A DNA stretch of 64,000 nt, from NCBI GenBank assembly GCA_016715195.1, contig JADKBB010000004.1, forward strand, positions 135,508-199,507, given 5' to 3'. Shown one piece after another: positions 9,080-18,773 of this stretch (within the stretch, counting starts at the first letter, position 1; each line of letters begins with the position of its first letter). Made by a program: the position numbers and the translations under genes. Origin of the DNA: Candidatus Villigracilis proximus (GTDB taxonomy: Bacteria > Chloroflexota > Anaerolineae > Anaerolineales > Villigracilaceae). The notes below the pieces were generated by a model that saw only the letters and a list, made by a program, of their open reading frames with translations, was not told the DNA's origin and searched no databases.

Positions 9080-9772
9080 ATGCCTCATAAACTCCAACTG
9101 ACAGTATTAGGTGAAGTTTCAATTCAAAAAGAAGGCAAACGGGTCACCGGACTGCCTTCACGTGCCGCCGAGGCTTTGATCATTTACCTCGCATACAACC
9201 AACGCCCGGTTACGCGCGAAAAACTGGCCGAGCTTTTATGGGCAGATCGTCCGCTAGCCCAGGCGCTTACCAACCTGCGCACCATCCTAACCTCTTTACG
9301 ACGCGAAGTTGGGGATTTTTTAATCATCACACGCGACACGCTGGCCTTCAACACAGAAAGCGATGTCTGGCTCGATGCAGGGGAATTTGAACGTCAATTC
9401 AAAGATTTGGGATTATCCAGACGCAGTGAAATTCCCAATGATGCAGACTCTGCCGCAAAACTACAAGCCGCGCTGGATCTATATCAAGGGGATTTTCTGG
9501 ATGGATTTCATTTACGGGATGGAATTGGATTTGAAGAATGGGCCATTCTCCAACGCGAACACTTAAGACAAATAGCCCGTGATGGATTCCGTTTTCTGAC
9601 ACATTACCACCGCAAAAAGAACAGCCATACCGAAGGGCTGCTCTCTGCTTCACGCTGGCAGCGCTTCGACCCTTATGATGAAGAAGCCTGCCGCACTTTA
9701 ATGGGATTGTACATGCGCACCGGTCAACGCGCCACGGCCTTGCAGTGTTACCAAAACTTAAAACAAAACTGA
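9080..9772 (+). CDS. BTAD-type (AfsR/SARP-like) transcriptional regulator, N-terminal part
   Basis: This is the N-terminal 230 residues of a large regulator that continues in another frame from about 9763. Residues 5-100 form an OmpR-like winged helix (LTVLGEVSIQKEGKRVTGLP, then REKLAELLWAD). Residues 100-230 form the bacterial transcriptional activation domain (DLYQGDFLDGF, FDPYDEEACRTLMGLYMRTG). The frame closes at NLKQN. Adding one A to the run aaaa near 9763 gives NLKTKLNTDLHISP, the normal BTAD end, so a single protein of about 1,015 residues is likely. It probably binds DNA and is controlled by the NB-ARC/TPR part. Confidence 0.8.
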   Translation: MPHKLQLTVLGEVSIQKEGKRVTGLPSRAAEALIIYLAYNQRPVTREKLAELLWADRPLAQALTNLRTILTSLRREVGDFLIITRDTLAFNTESDVWLDAGEFERQFKDLGLSRRSEIPNDADSAAKLQAALDLYQGDFLDGFHLRDGIGFEEWAILQREHLRQIARDGFRFLTHYHRKKNSHTEGLLSASRWQRFDPYDEEACRTLMGLYMRTGQRATALQCYQNLKQN

Positions 9773-12126
9773 ACACAGATCTGCACATCAGCCCGGCATC
9801 GGCTTCAACTGATTTGTTTCGTAAATTTCAACAGATCGAGTTTCCGCCCATGCTCAATCTGCCTGCCGCCGCCACACCATTTGTCGGACGTCAAAACGAG
9901 ATCATCGAACTCGCGCATCGGTTGACATCCACAGAAAATCGTTTGGTCACCATTACCGGTCCCGGCGGCATGGGCAAAACACGTCTGGCAGTAGAAACAG
10001 CGCGCTATCTGGCAGAGCGAACTCCCGGTCAATTTTTACATGGAATCAGTTTTGTGCCTCTCGCAACTGTGGATACGCCCGAAAGCATATCCGCCCGCAT
10101 TGCCGAAAGTATCGGATTTATATTTCACGGCGCGCAGTCTCCGCAAAAGGAAGTACTTGAATATCTGCGTGAACGGGAAGTATTGTTAATTCTGGATAAC
10201 TTTGAACAGCTCGTGGATCAGGCCGGAAGCGGAATTACATTTCTGGTGGAAATTCTTCACCAGGCTTTGGGCGTGAAATTACTGGTCACCTCCCGTGAGC
10301 GGCTTAATTTATATGCAGAGACGATCTTCGACGCGCGCGGTCTGAACGTACCGGAAGCGGGTGCGGCGCAAGCGGAAGAATACAGCGCGATGACCCTGTT
10401 CCGCCAAAATGCACAACGCGTGAATCGCACCTTCCACTTTACTAATGAAGAGACCACCGCTGCAATACGCATCTGCCGTTTGGTCGAAGGTATGCCATTG
10501 GCAATTGAACTGGCATCAGCCTGGATCCCCCACTACACTTGCACACAGATCGCCGACCAAATTGAAAAAGACCTCGATTTTCTGGCAATCCCATATCACG
10601 ATGCACCAACGAGTCATCGCAGTCTGCGGGCAGTATTTGAACGCTCCTGGTCTTTGCTCTCTCCCGCAGAGCAAACAGCATTTGCCCAACTTTCCTTATT
10701 TAGCGGCGGGTTTAGCCTGGAAGCCGCATTGACTGTAATTGGAGTGACACCATCCACCGACGAGTGGATGCCCGTCATCGATCTGACAGATAAATCACTT
10801 CTACAACGTCAGTCTGCTGAGCGTTACGATATTCACCCATTGCTGCGCCAATATGCCGCCGAAAAACTGTCCGCTCTTCCTGAAGCAATGGAAGAGGCCG
10901 CATCCCGTCACACATCTTATTATCTTAATTTCCTAACGCAACTGGGCGACGGAGAATCTCCAGAGCAGCGCGCCTTGATCCGGCCTGAACGAGCCAACAT
11001 CCGCATGGCCTGGGAGCGGGCATCCAAAACCGGAATGTTTCAGGAACTGGAAAATACCGCGGGCGTTCTACATAGTTTTTTCAGTGTGGAAAGCTGGTTT
11101 CAAGAAGGCATTACCCTCTTTCAAGATACACTTACCATTCTTAATGAGAAGGATCGAAATCAAACAACAGGCCTGCTCTGTGAATTACTCGGACGCAAGG
11201 CGCGTATGCACATTCACATTGGACAATTGGAGTCAGCCCGCGCCGACTTGCAACAGGCATTAAATCATCTGGAAAATATGGATGACCCGTCCCGCCGCTC
11301 ACGGGTATTTGATTCACTTGCGATCACAAATTATTATGCCGGTGATTATGCCCAGGCAATCGCTTTGGCAACAGAAAGCCTGAGCATCTCTGAAAAAACG
11401 GAGAATGTAGATGGAGCCGCCTTCTCTCTTAATTTTTTGGGAAGCTGCACCAAAGCGCAGGGCAATTATGAGCAATCACGCAGTTATTTTGAACGATCTG
11501 TTGCCGTATATCGCTCGATCCAAAGTGAGCTCGGCGCAGCCATGGCGCTCAACAATCTCGGCAACCTGCTGCAAGCACAAGGTGACTTTCATACCGCACA
11601 GCAATATTACGTCGAAAGCAGCGGGATATTAAAAAAACAGGATCATATACATGGAGCCGCCACCACCCTCGGCAATGCAGGAAAACTCGCGGCCAAACAA
11701 GGCGAGTATGAAACGGCGCGCCAACTGCTTGGCGAAAGCCTGGAAATGAAACGCAAAATTAATGATCAACGCGGAGAAGCCGTTGCGCTGACTGGTCTGG
11801 CGGATGTTTCTCTGGCAACCGATGCACATGCTGAAGCCAGAGAGCAATTGATACAAGCGTTGAAATTGGCGTTTCAAGTCGCGGACGTTCAACTGATGCT
11901 TGATATTCTAGGGGCAGTCGCTGCGCTGACAGTTAAACAAGAGCGCCGTGAACTCTCTCATCGCCTGCTGTCTTTTCTTATTAATCATTCCGGGATTGCA
12001 GAAGAAACACGTCAGCGGGCAATCCTTTTGCTAAAAGAGATGGATAGCCAGCCGCTCCCTGAGCAAGACACATGGAATCAGGAATCTGTTGAGGACGTGG
12101 TCTCTGCCATATTACGTGATCTATAA
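9745..12126 (+). CDS. BTAD regulator, NB-ARC ATPase and TPR part (continues 9080-9772)
   Basis: After the BTAD end comes a STAND-type ATPase. The Walker A is ITGPGGMGKTRLAVE near residue 75 and the Walker B is VLLILDNFEQL near 145. TSRERLNLYAE and GMPLAIELASAW (GLPL-like) motifs follow, then a winged-helix region (SWSLLSPAEQTAFAQLSLFS). From about residue 480 to the end are TPR repeats (GDYAQAIALATESLSISEKT and similar). In MalT/AfsR-like proteins the TPRs sense a ligand and the ATPase switches oligomeric state; the ligand here is unknown. It lies between two SLH genes of opposite orientation, which suggests but does not prove control of surface genes. The stop is at 12126. Confidence 0.85.
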   Translation: MLPKLKTKLNTDLHISPASASTDLFRKFQQIEFPPMLNLPAAATPFVGRQNEIIELAHRLTSTENRLVTITGPGGMGKTRLAVETARYLAERTPGQFLHGISFVPLATVDTPESISARIAESIGFIFHGAQSPQKEVLEYLREREVLLILDNFEQLVDQAGSGITFLVEILHQALGVKLLVTSRERLNLYAETIFDARGLNVPEAGAAQAEEYSAMTLFRQNAQRVNRTFHFTNEETTAAIRICRLVEGMPLAIELASAWIPHYTCTQIADQIEKDLDFLAIPYHDAPTSHRSLRAVFERSWSLLSPAEQTAFAQLSLFSGGFSLEAALTVIGVTPSTDEWMPVIDLTDKSLLQRQSAERYDIHPLLRQYAAEKLSALPEAMEEAASRHTSYYLNFLTQLGDGESPEQRALIRPERANIRMAWERASKTGMFQELENTAGVLHSFFSVESWFQEGITLFQDTLTILNEKDRNQTTGLLCELLGRKARMHIHIGQLESARADLQQALNHLENMDDPSRRSRVFDSLAITNYYAGDYAQAIALATESLSISEKTENVDGAAFSLNFLGSCTKAQGNYEQSRSYFERSVAVYRSIQSELGAAMALNNLGNLLQAQGDFHTAQQYYVESSGILKKQDHIHGAATTLGNAGKLAAKQGEYETARQLLGESLEMKRKINDQRGEAVALTGLADVSLATDAHAEAREQLIQALKLAFQVADVQLMLDILGAVAALTVKQERRELSHRLLSFLINHSGIAEETRQRAILLLKEMDSQPLPEQDTWNQESVEDVVSAILRDL

Positions 12127-12519
12127 GTTAATCCCCTCCTTGAAATCATAACCATGACACGCCCCGAATTTAATTAACTCAAGTTGCCACCATACCCAAA
12201 ATCCCAAAATCTTTGCCACGAATTTCGCGAATTGGCACGGATTTTTTTCTCAGATTCGCGGCCAAAGGGCTTTCATGGAGCGGCTACAGTTCAAGGTCGC
12301 AATCTGGATTAATTAATGGGATGCGGAACAGGACAAAAAATCCGCGTCACATTTTCTCTTAAAAAACGAACTCACCCACGAAACCTTAATTTCGGGGTGA
12401 GTCGTTTTTATATATTAGACGTTATCGAAAATAAAACTTTGACCGCGATGAATATGAATTAATTCGTGTTCCTTCATGAACTTCGTGAATGGAGAATTAA
12501 TTCCAATAAAATCCATTCA
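12127..12519. other. Intergenic stretch between convergent regulator and SLH genes
   Basis: No gene was recognised. It holds degenerate repeated words such as ttcgcgaattggcacg (about 12227) and ttcatgaacttcgtgaat (about 12473), a copy of gcggaacaggac near 12324, and the terminator at 12363-12408. Confidence 0.45.
12363..12408 (-). terminator. Hairpin terminator of SLH gene 12520-14652
   Basis: Arms aaaacgaactcaccc and gggtgagtcgtttt enclose cgaaa/tttcg. The sequence is nearly identical to 6113-6147. Both strands end in A/T runs, so it may serve both the regulator from the left and the SLH gene from the right. Confidence 0.75.
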
Positions 12520-14652
12520 TTACGGCAGATTAAATGTCCTCACCAAAAAGATTGCCATTTGTGCGCGGGTGACTGAGTCATCGGGGCAGTAGTTGCCTGC
12601 GCCGCAGCCGCTGGTGATGCCGTCGGTGACAAGTTGCTTGATGAACGGAGCTGCCCAATAATTGACTGCCACATCGTTGAAGCCGGTGCTGCTCCCCACA
12701 ACGGGCGGACTATAACTGGAGCCGTTCTTGGCTTTCAGCAAAAACACTGCCATCTGCGCGCGGGTAACTGTGCTATCGGGACAGTAATTGCCGCCGCCGC
12801 ATCCGCTGGTGATGCCTTCGGCGGCCAGTTGCTTGATCCACGCTGCGGCCCAGTAATCGGCGGCCACGTCACCGAAGCCGGTATTGCCATTCACAGCAGG
12901 CGGCGCATAGCTTGAACCGTGAATCCCTTTCAATAAGAAGATCGCCATTTGTGCGCGAGTGACGGTATTGTCAGGACAGTAGATGCCCGTACCGCAGCCG
13001 CCAGTGATGCCGGCGTTGAACAAGCGTTCAATATAACCGCTGGCCCAGTAGGTTAATGGCACATCTGCAAACGTGGCTGATCTGAGAACCGTATAGGCTT
13101 CGCCGCTCGTGAAATCAGCTGCCAACGGATTCCCGCCCCCATCTTTGATGCTGCCGTCACTAACCACATCCATGCGGATCGTGCCATTGCCGCTGCCGGT
13201 GTTAACACTGACAGTGTAACTACTGCCCGAGCCGCTGACTCCGCTGACAGCGGCGCCTGATACGCCGCTGGTCCGTAAGTCAAAATCGCCGATGTTGACT
13301 CCTGTCACAACTTCAGAGAAGTTAACAGTGAAAGATACAGTTGCCACGTTGGTTGGATTCGTATTGACGCGCGTAATGGATGAAACAGCAGGCGGGACGT
13401 TCCCATTAAATTCATAAGCGCCAATATCACAGCGAACGCCGGCCCGGCCATAACCGCGCTGATCGGCAGGGAGCACAACGCCGGAAGAGTTTACGCAACC
13501 AAAAATTGAATCTGCAGTGTCGATTGCGTTGCTGCCGGCGAGGAGCGCAACGGTCTTTGTTGGGCCGCCATTATTCTGCAAAATGCCGAGCAGATTGAGG
13601 TCATTGAGTTGTGTCCAACTGCCGTTTTTTGTGCAACTGCCGCTCGTGGTTAGTCCAAGCGCTCCAATCAGATTTTGCCCATACGAGTTAACGGTCCCAT
13701 GGCAATCGTCATAGACCGGGGCGCCGCTGACACTGTTCCCCGCCAAGATCGTATTGCGCTGATTGAAGACTCCGCCGCTCATGACGTACACGCCGCCGGC
13801 CAGACCGTCTGCATCTGCATCCCCGTTCGCGCCGTTGTAAACAATGCTTGAATTGTAAACATTGGCAGTGCCATCCTGGAAATTAAAGATAGCGCCGCCG
13901 TTGTTTTCCGCATTATTGCCGCTGATCGTACTGTTGATAATGATCAGGCTGTTATTCTGGTTAAAGATGCCGCCGCCAGATCCGCCTCCTTCATTGACTT
14001 CATCTCCAATGGCAGAATTACCAGAGATCGTACTATTTGTGATCGTAAGTGTGCCGTTGTAGCTGAAGATACCTCCACCACCGGTTTCGCTTTTGTTGCC
14101 AGATATTGTGCTATTTTTTATTATGGTCTCTTGCCCACCAGGGCCGCTGAGAAAAATACCGCCGCCTTCGTAAATAGAAGAGTTGCCAGTGATAATACTG
14201 TTCGTGATCGTTAACAACGGGCCGTAGTTACGAATACCACCGCCAGAGGTGGTATAGCCTTTTGTAATGATCAGACTATTCAGTCCAACAATAACGTCAA
14301 AAGTGATGTAGATCACACCCACATTGCCGACGCCATTGCCATCTGTATCGCCGCTGAGGGTGATCTTTGAGGCCAGCGCAGAGCCGTCAATATTCACATT
14401 TTTGGAAAGAGTCAATTCAGAAGCGAGGCGAATGGTTGCGCCGGAGAGTGAGGGATCGAAGGTGATGGTACTGCCGCTGGATGCGTCTGCAATTGTCTGG
14501 CGCAAAGAACCGGCTCCGCTGTCATTAGTATTGGTCACAATAAGCGGGGCCGCGTAAGCGGGCGTGACTCCAACTGTGCTGAAGGTCAATATCAACAGGG
14601 TCAGAAAGATCATGATCGATTGAAATTTGAAAATAATTTTTTTGGTAAACAT
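12520..14652 (-). CDS. Secreted beta-helix/Ig-like/SLH surface protein
   Basis: The start at 14652 was chosen because a signal peptide follows (MFTKKIIFKFQSIMIFLTLL, ending PAYA) and aagg lies upstream; the frame itself is open further. Mature parts: NTNDSGAGSLRQTIADASSG (CSLREA-like), then beta-helix coils rich in NSTISGN, and a KTVALLAGSNAIDTADSIFG closing segment. An Ig-like domain follows (NPTNVATVSFTVNFSEVVTG), then three SLH repeats with GC..YCPD pairs ending TFNLP. The length is about 710 residues with no frameshift. It starts 50 bp after the stop of the SLH gene at 14703-17009 with no terminator between them, so the two are probably co-transcribed. Likely cell-surface anchored; ligand unknown. 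Confidence 0.88.
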   Translation of the reverse strand: MFTKKIIFKFQSIMIFLTLLILTFSTVGVTPAYAAPLIVTNTNDSGAGSLRQTIADASSGSTITFDPSLSGATIRLASELTLSKNVNIDGSALASKITLSGDTDGNGVGNVGVIYITFDVIVGLNSLIITKGYTTSGGGIRNYGPLLTITNSIITGNSSIYEGGGIFLSGPGGQETIIKNSTISGNKSETGGGGIFSYNGTLTITNSTISGNSAIGDEVNEGGGSGGGIFNQNNSLIIINSTISGNNAENNGGAIFNFQDGTANVYNSSIVYNGANGDADADGLAGGVYVMSGGVFNQRNTILAGNSVSGAPVYDDCHGTVNSYGQNLIGALGLTTSGSCTKNGSWTQLNDLNLLGILQNNGGPTKTVALLAGSNAIDTADSIFGCVNSSGVVLPADQRGYGRAGVRCDIGAYEFNGNVPPAVSSITRVNTNPTNVATVSFTVNFSEVVTGVNIGDFDLRTSGVSGAAVSGVSGSGSSYTVSVNTGSGNGTIRMDVVSDGSIKDGGGNPLAADFTSGEAYTVLRSATFADVPLTYWASGYIERLFNAGITGGCGTGIYCPDNTVTRAQMAIFLLKGIHGSSYAPPAVNGNTGFGDVAADYWAAAWIKQLAAEGITSGCGGGNYCPDSTVTRAQMAVFLLKAKNGSSYSPPVVGSSTGFNDVAVNYWAAPFIKQLVTDGITSGCGAGNYCPDDSVTRAQMAIFLVRTFNLP

Positions 14653-14702
14653 GGATATCCTTTTTATGCTCATTTTTAAATAGATGTCAATCGAGTTTGG
14701 TC

Positions 14703-17009
14703 TTATAAATTTATTCCAAACGGCAGATTGAATATCTTCACCAGAAAGACCGCCATTTGGGCGCGTGTCACTGCGGCATCGGGGCAGTAGAGTCCCGCGC
14801 TGCAGCCGGAGGTGACGCCTTCGTAGGCAAGTCGTTCGATCCATTTATCTGCCCAGTATCCAACGGGCACATCGCTAAAGACGCCTGTGGCATTGGGCGG
14901 GATATAAGCCACTCCATGTTTGGCTTTCAAAAGGAAGATCGCCATTTGGGCACGGGTTACGGTGGCATCGGGGCAATAGACATTCGCGCCGCATCCGCTG
15001 GTGATGCCTTCTGCTGCGAGTTGTTTGATCCATGCGGCGGCCCAATAATTCGTTGGGACATCTGTAAAGCCGGTGCTGGCTCCCACAGCGGGCGGAGCAA
15101 AGCTGGAGCCATGCATACTCTTTAATAGAAAGACTGCCATTTGTGCTCGGGTGACCGTACTATCAGGGCAGTAATTCAGCGGGACGGTTGAACAGCCGCC
15201 AGTGATGCCGGCGTTATATAAGGTTTCGATATATGTGTTTGCCCAATAATTTAATGGAACATCGCCAAAAGTCACCGTCTTGCTAACCGTATAAGCTTCG
15301 CCGCTCGTGAAGTCAGCAACCAATGGATTGAGCACTGAATCTTTGATGCTGCCATCACTAACCACATCCAGGCGGATCGTGCCGTTGCCCGTGCCGGTGT
15401 TGATACTGACAGTGTAACTACTGCCTGAGCCGCTGACTCCGCTGACAGCGGCGCCTGATACGCCGCTTGTCCATAAGCTAAAATCGCCAGCGTTGACTCC
15501 TGTCACAGTTTCAGAGAAGTTGACGGTGAAATTCACGCTTGCGAGATTTGTCGGGTTGGGGTTGACGCGCACAATGGATGAAACAGTGGGCGGGGTGTAA
15601 TCACTAAATTCATACGCACCGATATCACAGCGTACTCCGGCAGTTCGAGGAAGTCCGCGCTGGTCCTTAGAGATGGCAACCCCGGAGGAGTCTGTACAGC
15701 CAAATACAGGATCAGCGCCATCAATTGCATTACTGCCTTTCAGCAATGCAACTGTTTTTGTTGGACCGCCGTTGTCCTGCAAGATGCCAAGCAGGTTAAG
15801 ATCATTGAGTTGTGCCCAGGTGCCGGTGCCGGTATAGACCGTACAACTGCCACTCGTATCGTCATAAGGAGCCCCGATCAAGTTTCGCCCATATGAACTG
15901 ATTGTCCCGCTGCAATCATCATAGACTGGAGCGCCGCTGACGCTATTGCCTGCTAACAGCGTATTACGCATGTTGAAAGTGCCAATGTTATACACGCCTC
16001 CCGCCTGCCCACCGTTGATGTCTGCATCTGAGTCTGCAATATTTCCGACAATGGTACTGTTGTAAACATTGATCTGCCCTGTGTTCTTGTTGAAGATCGC
16101 GCCGCCATTAAGGAATGCCTGATTTCCGATAAGTGTGCTGTTGATAATGATTAAGTTTTGAGAAGCATTGTAAATCCCGCCGCCGGAGCCATACGCGCTG
16201 TTATTGCTTATCGTACTATTGCTGATCTTTATTTCCGTCCCGCCGCTCAGAATGCCGCCGCCATTGCTGCCGGTGCTGGAATTCCCGGAAATTGTGCTGT
16301 TCTCAATACTTAGATAACTGCCGCTTTCGTCAATGCCACCGCCGCCCAGGGATGAGGTATTTAGATTAATCGTGCTGTCACTTATCCCCAGTTGATTTGC
16401 ATTGTATATTCCACCCCCATAGCCAGCGCAATGATTATTTGTAATTACCACATCACTCAAATTTAAAAAACCTTCGTTATAGATTCCGCAACCACTATTG
16501 ATGCCTGTTAACAGGTAGCCATTCTGAATGGTTACACCCGTAATATCCACGGAACGACCTGAGTGAACATGCAGCACACGGTCATAGGAATTCGCATCGA
16601 TGATAGTCGTAGCAGCGCCCGCGCCAATAATATGATAAACCGTAGGAGAGATGGTTGGGGTTGTCAGATTCAGGTCGCCGCTTTCGTCACCATCTGCGGG
16701 CGAAGCCGGAGGTGTCAGAACATAGTGGCCTGATGGCACGTTGATGGTTACACTACTAACTATAAAACCGGCTCTATTGGCCTGCATGATCGCCGCACGC
16801 AAGGTGCATGTATTAGCTGCCGTATGACAAGTGCCGGGCTGGGTCAGGTCATCCGGCAGGTCAAGCGTGCTATTAACCGTAAAGGTATAGTCGATAAAAC
16901 TAAGCGGAGCAGGTAGTGCGTCGGCTTTGACAGGCGTGACGCCCGTCAGTAAAAGTATGATCATAAATAAAATAAAGAAATTTTTTAAAATTGGTTTTTT
17001 AGAAAACAT
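14703..17009 (-). CDS. Secreted beta-helix/Ig-like/SLH surface protein
   Basis: A 768-residue protein with an intact frame. Signal peptide MFSKKPILKNFFILFMIILL ends near VKA. A CSLREA domain follows (TVNSTLDLPDDLTQPG, then CTLRAAIMQANRAG), then a beta-helix stalk, an Ig-like domain (NPTNLASVNFTVNFSETVTG) and three SLH repeats. The first SLH repeat has a longer cysteine spacing (GCSTVPLNYCPD), and the third repeat (FSDVPVGYWADKWIERLAYE) differs from those of the paralogues. It is first in a likely two-gene operon with 12520-14652. The promoter region upstream (17010-17327) faces the divergent XRE-NB-ARC regulator. Confidence 0.88.
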   Translation of the reverse strand: MFSKKPILKNFFILFMIILLLTGVTPVKADALPAPLSFIDYTFTVNSTLDLPDDLTQPGTCHTAANTCTLRAAIMQANRAGFIVSSVTINVPSGHYVLTPPASPADGDESGDLNLTTPTISPTVYHIIGAGAATTIIDANSYDRVLHVHSGRSVDITGVTIQNGYLLTGINSGCGIYNEGFLNLSDVVITNNHCAGYGGGIYNANQLGISDSTINLNTSSLGGGGIDESGSYLSIENSTISGNSSTGSNGGGILSGGTEIKISNSTISNNSAYGSGGGIYNASQNLIIINSTLIGNQAFLNGGAIFNKNTGQINVYNSTIVGNIADSDADINGGQAGGVYNIGTFNMRNTLLAGNSVSGAPVYDDCSGTISSYGRNLIGAPYDDTSGSCTVYTGTGTWAQLNDLNLLGILQDNGGPTKTVALLKGSNAIDGADPVFGCTDSSGVAISKDQRGLPRTAGVRCDIGAYEFSDYTPPTVSSIVRVNPNPTNLASVNFTVNFSETVTGVNAGDFSLWTSGVSGAAVSGVSGSGSSYTVSINTGTGNGTIRLDVVSDGSIKDSVLNPLVADFTSGEAYTVSKTVTFGDVPLNYWANTYIETLYNAGITGGCSTVPLNYCPDSTVTRAQMAVFLLKSMHGSSFAPPAVGASTGFTDVPTNYWAAAWIKQLAAEGITSGCGANVYCPDATVTRAQMAIFLLKAKHGVAYIPPNATGVFSDVPVGYWADKWIERLAYEGVTSGCSAGLYCPDAAVTRAQMAVFLVKIFNLPFGINL

Positions 17010-17327
17010 GGGCCGTCCTTTTTTTATTCAATTGATTTAACGAAAGTAAAATGGGGCTGCAATATGTGTAAGTAGGGAGCCTTAATATCTGCATGATATA
17101 CTCCTGAATATTAATCTGGAATCGGCAATGCATAGTGACACAAGAGTGACACAATTTAGGCTCTTTAGGATTTGCCGTGATTTGTACACGGATTACACAG
17201 ATTACACGGAAAAGAACGGATTTTTTCAATAAAAAATCCGTGTAAGTCTGTGAAATCCGTCAAATCCGTGTTCGAAAGGTTTTAATCACGGGAATTCCCA
17301 GAGACCCACAATTTATAGAGGAGTAGT
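17010..17327. other. Divergent intergenic region with long imperfect hairpin
   Basis: It lies between the divergent SLH gene (start 17009) and the XRE regulator (start 17328). Besides promoters that could not be pinned down, it contains the hairpin at 17187-17270. No small gene was credible. Confidence 0.45.
17187..17270. repeat. Long imperfect hairpin made of a repeated word
   Basis: Two arms of about 40 bases carry several copies of the word cacggattacac and its complement, meeting at ttttttcaataaaaaa. It sits in a promoter region rather than after a gene. Related word-hairpins occur at 8619-8695 and 61506-61559. Confidence 0.5.
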
Positions 17328-18773
17328 GTGGCAGACAATTCGTTTGGCGGTTGGCTGAAGCGCCGGCGCATAACTCAGGGATGGACGCAGGAACAGGTCT
17401 CACTGCAAGTCAATTGCTCACTGAGCACCCTGCGAAAGATCGAAGCAGACGAACGCCGCCCCTCTGTGCAACTGGCGGAACTGTTCGCTGAAGTCTTCAA
17501 AATCCCTGTAAACGAAAAACCTGCTTTTCTAAAATTTGCGCGCAGCGAGGGGGTATCTAATTTTGGACTGCCTGATAAAGAATCACCCTGGCGCGTCTCA
17601 TCCCCACCCCGTTCAAACCTCCCCGCATCCGCCACTTCATTAATTGGAAGAGAGCAGGAAACCGCTGTTGTCTGTGAATATTTATTACAAGCGAAGATTC
17701 GCCTCGTCACGTTGATCGGTCCGCCGGGGATCGGCAAGACACGTTTAAGTCTGGAAGCCGCACGCGAAGCATCTCCTAATTTCCCTGATGGAGTTTTCTT
17801 TATTGCATTGGCTCCGCTGGAAAACGTAACTCTTGTTGCACCGGCTATCTTGCAAGCGCTTGGTTATGTAGAAGATAAAGATCATTCGGTTCAACAACAG
17901 ATCATCAACGGCATAGGGGATAAAAAAATATTGCTTGTATTGGATAATTTTGAGCATCTGATGGATGGCGCTGCGCCGCTCGTTTCAAGCCTACTTTCAG
18001 CCTGCTCCCGTTTAAAGGTCATGGTCACCAGCCGTGAATCTCTGCGTGTTTCCGGCGAGTGGGTGTATTCCGTACCCACGCTTAACCTCCCCAAAGAAAA
18101 CGCAACCGTCAACATGGAAACCGCTCCTGAGTTCCCCGCCCTGACTCTCTTTGCAGAGCGCGCCCGTGCTGTGCGTTCTGACTTTGTACTTACCCCTGAC
18201 AACATCCAAACTGTTTCATCCATCTGCACACGACTGGATGGCCTGCCGCTCGCCATTGAGCTGATCGCGGCCCGCATCCGTTTGATGTCACCACAGGCTT
18301 TACTCGAACGCCTGAACGATCAATTTATATTATCCGCCAATGGTATGCGCGCAGACTCTGCGCGCCAGAAAACATTGGAGAATGCCATCGGCTGGAGCTA
18401 TGATTTACTCTCTCCCGATGAGCAAAAACTATTGATCCGTCTTTCCATTTTTAGCGGCGGCTTTACTTTGGAAGCAGTTGAATCAATATTCTCAGAGCTG
18501 TTTATAAATAAACCAATCCGCGACCTTATCGCATCATTGTTAGACAAAAGCCTCATCAGACTCACAGTGAATGATCTTGGCGAAATCCGCTATGACATGC
18601 TGGTAACGATTCAACAATTCGCATTAAATTATTTACATCGCATCGGTGGCGAATCAGAAACGCACAACCTTCATCTGGCTTATTTCCTTGCCCTTGCCAA
18701 ACAAGCCGATAAAGAAGCCCACGGCCCTAATCAAATTGAGTGGATGGATCGCCTTACCCTTGAATTAGGATAA
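17328..18773 (+). CDS. XRE HTH-NB-ARC regulator, N-terminal part (frameshifted)
   Basis: The start is GTG with gaggag just upstream. Residues 5-70 are a Cro/C1-type helix-turn-helix (LKRRRITQGWTQEQVSLQVN, then STLRKIEADERRPS). A STAND/NB-ARC ATPase follows, with Walker A LIGPPGIGKTRLSLE at about 130, Walker B LLVLDNFEHL near 205, a TSRESLRVSGEW motif, GLPLAIELIAARIR near 305, and a winged helix (GWSYDLLSPDEQKLLIRLSI). The frame closes at DRLTLELG. One extra G near 18768 explains it, since the next frame continues LDNFRAALNW. It is divergent from the SLH operon at 17009 and convergent with the one ending at 20041, so it is a good candidate for a local regulator (inference). Confidence 0.82.
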   Translation: MADNSFGGWLKRRRITQGWTQEQVSLQVNCSLSTLRKIEADERRPSVQLAELFAEVFKIPVNEKPAFLKFARSEGVSNFGLPDKESPWRVSSPPRSNLPASATSLIGREQETAVVCEYLLQAKIRLVTLIGPPGIGKTRLSLEAAREASPNFPDGVFFIALAPLENVTLVAPAILQALGYVEDKDHSVQQQIINGIGDKKILLVLDNFEHLMDGAAPLVSSLLSACSRLKVMVTSRESLRVSGEWVYSVPTLNLPKENATVNMETAPEFPALTLFAERARAVRSDFVLTPDNIQTVSSICTRLDGLPLAIELIAARIRLMSPQALLERLNDQFILSANGMRADSARQKTLENAIGWSYDLLSPDEQKLLIRLSIFSGGFTLEAVESIFSELFINKPIRDLIASLLDKSLIRLTVNDLGEIRYDMLVTIQQFALNYLHRIGGESETHNLHLAYFLALAKQADKEAHGPNQIEWMDRLTLELG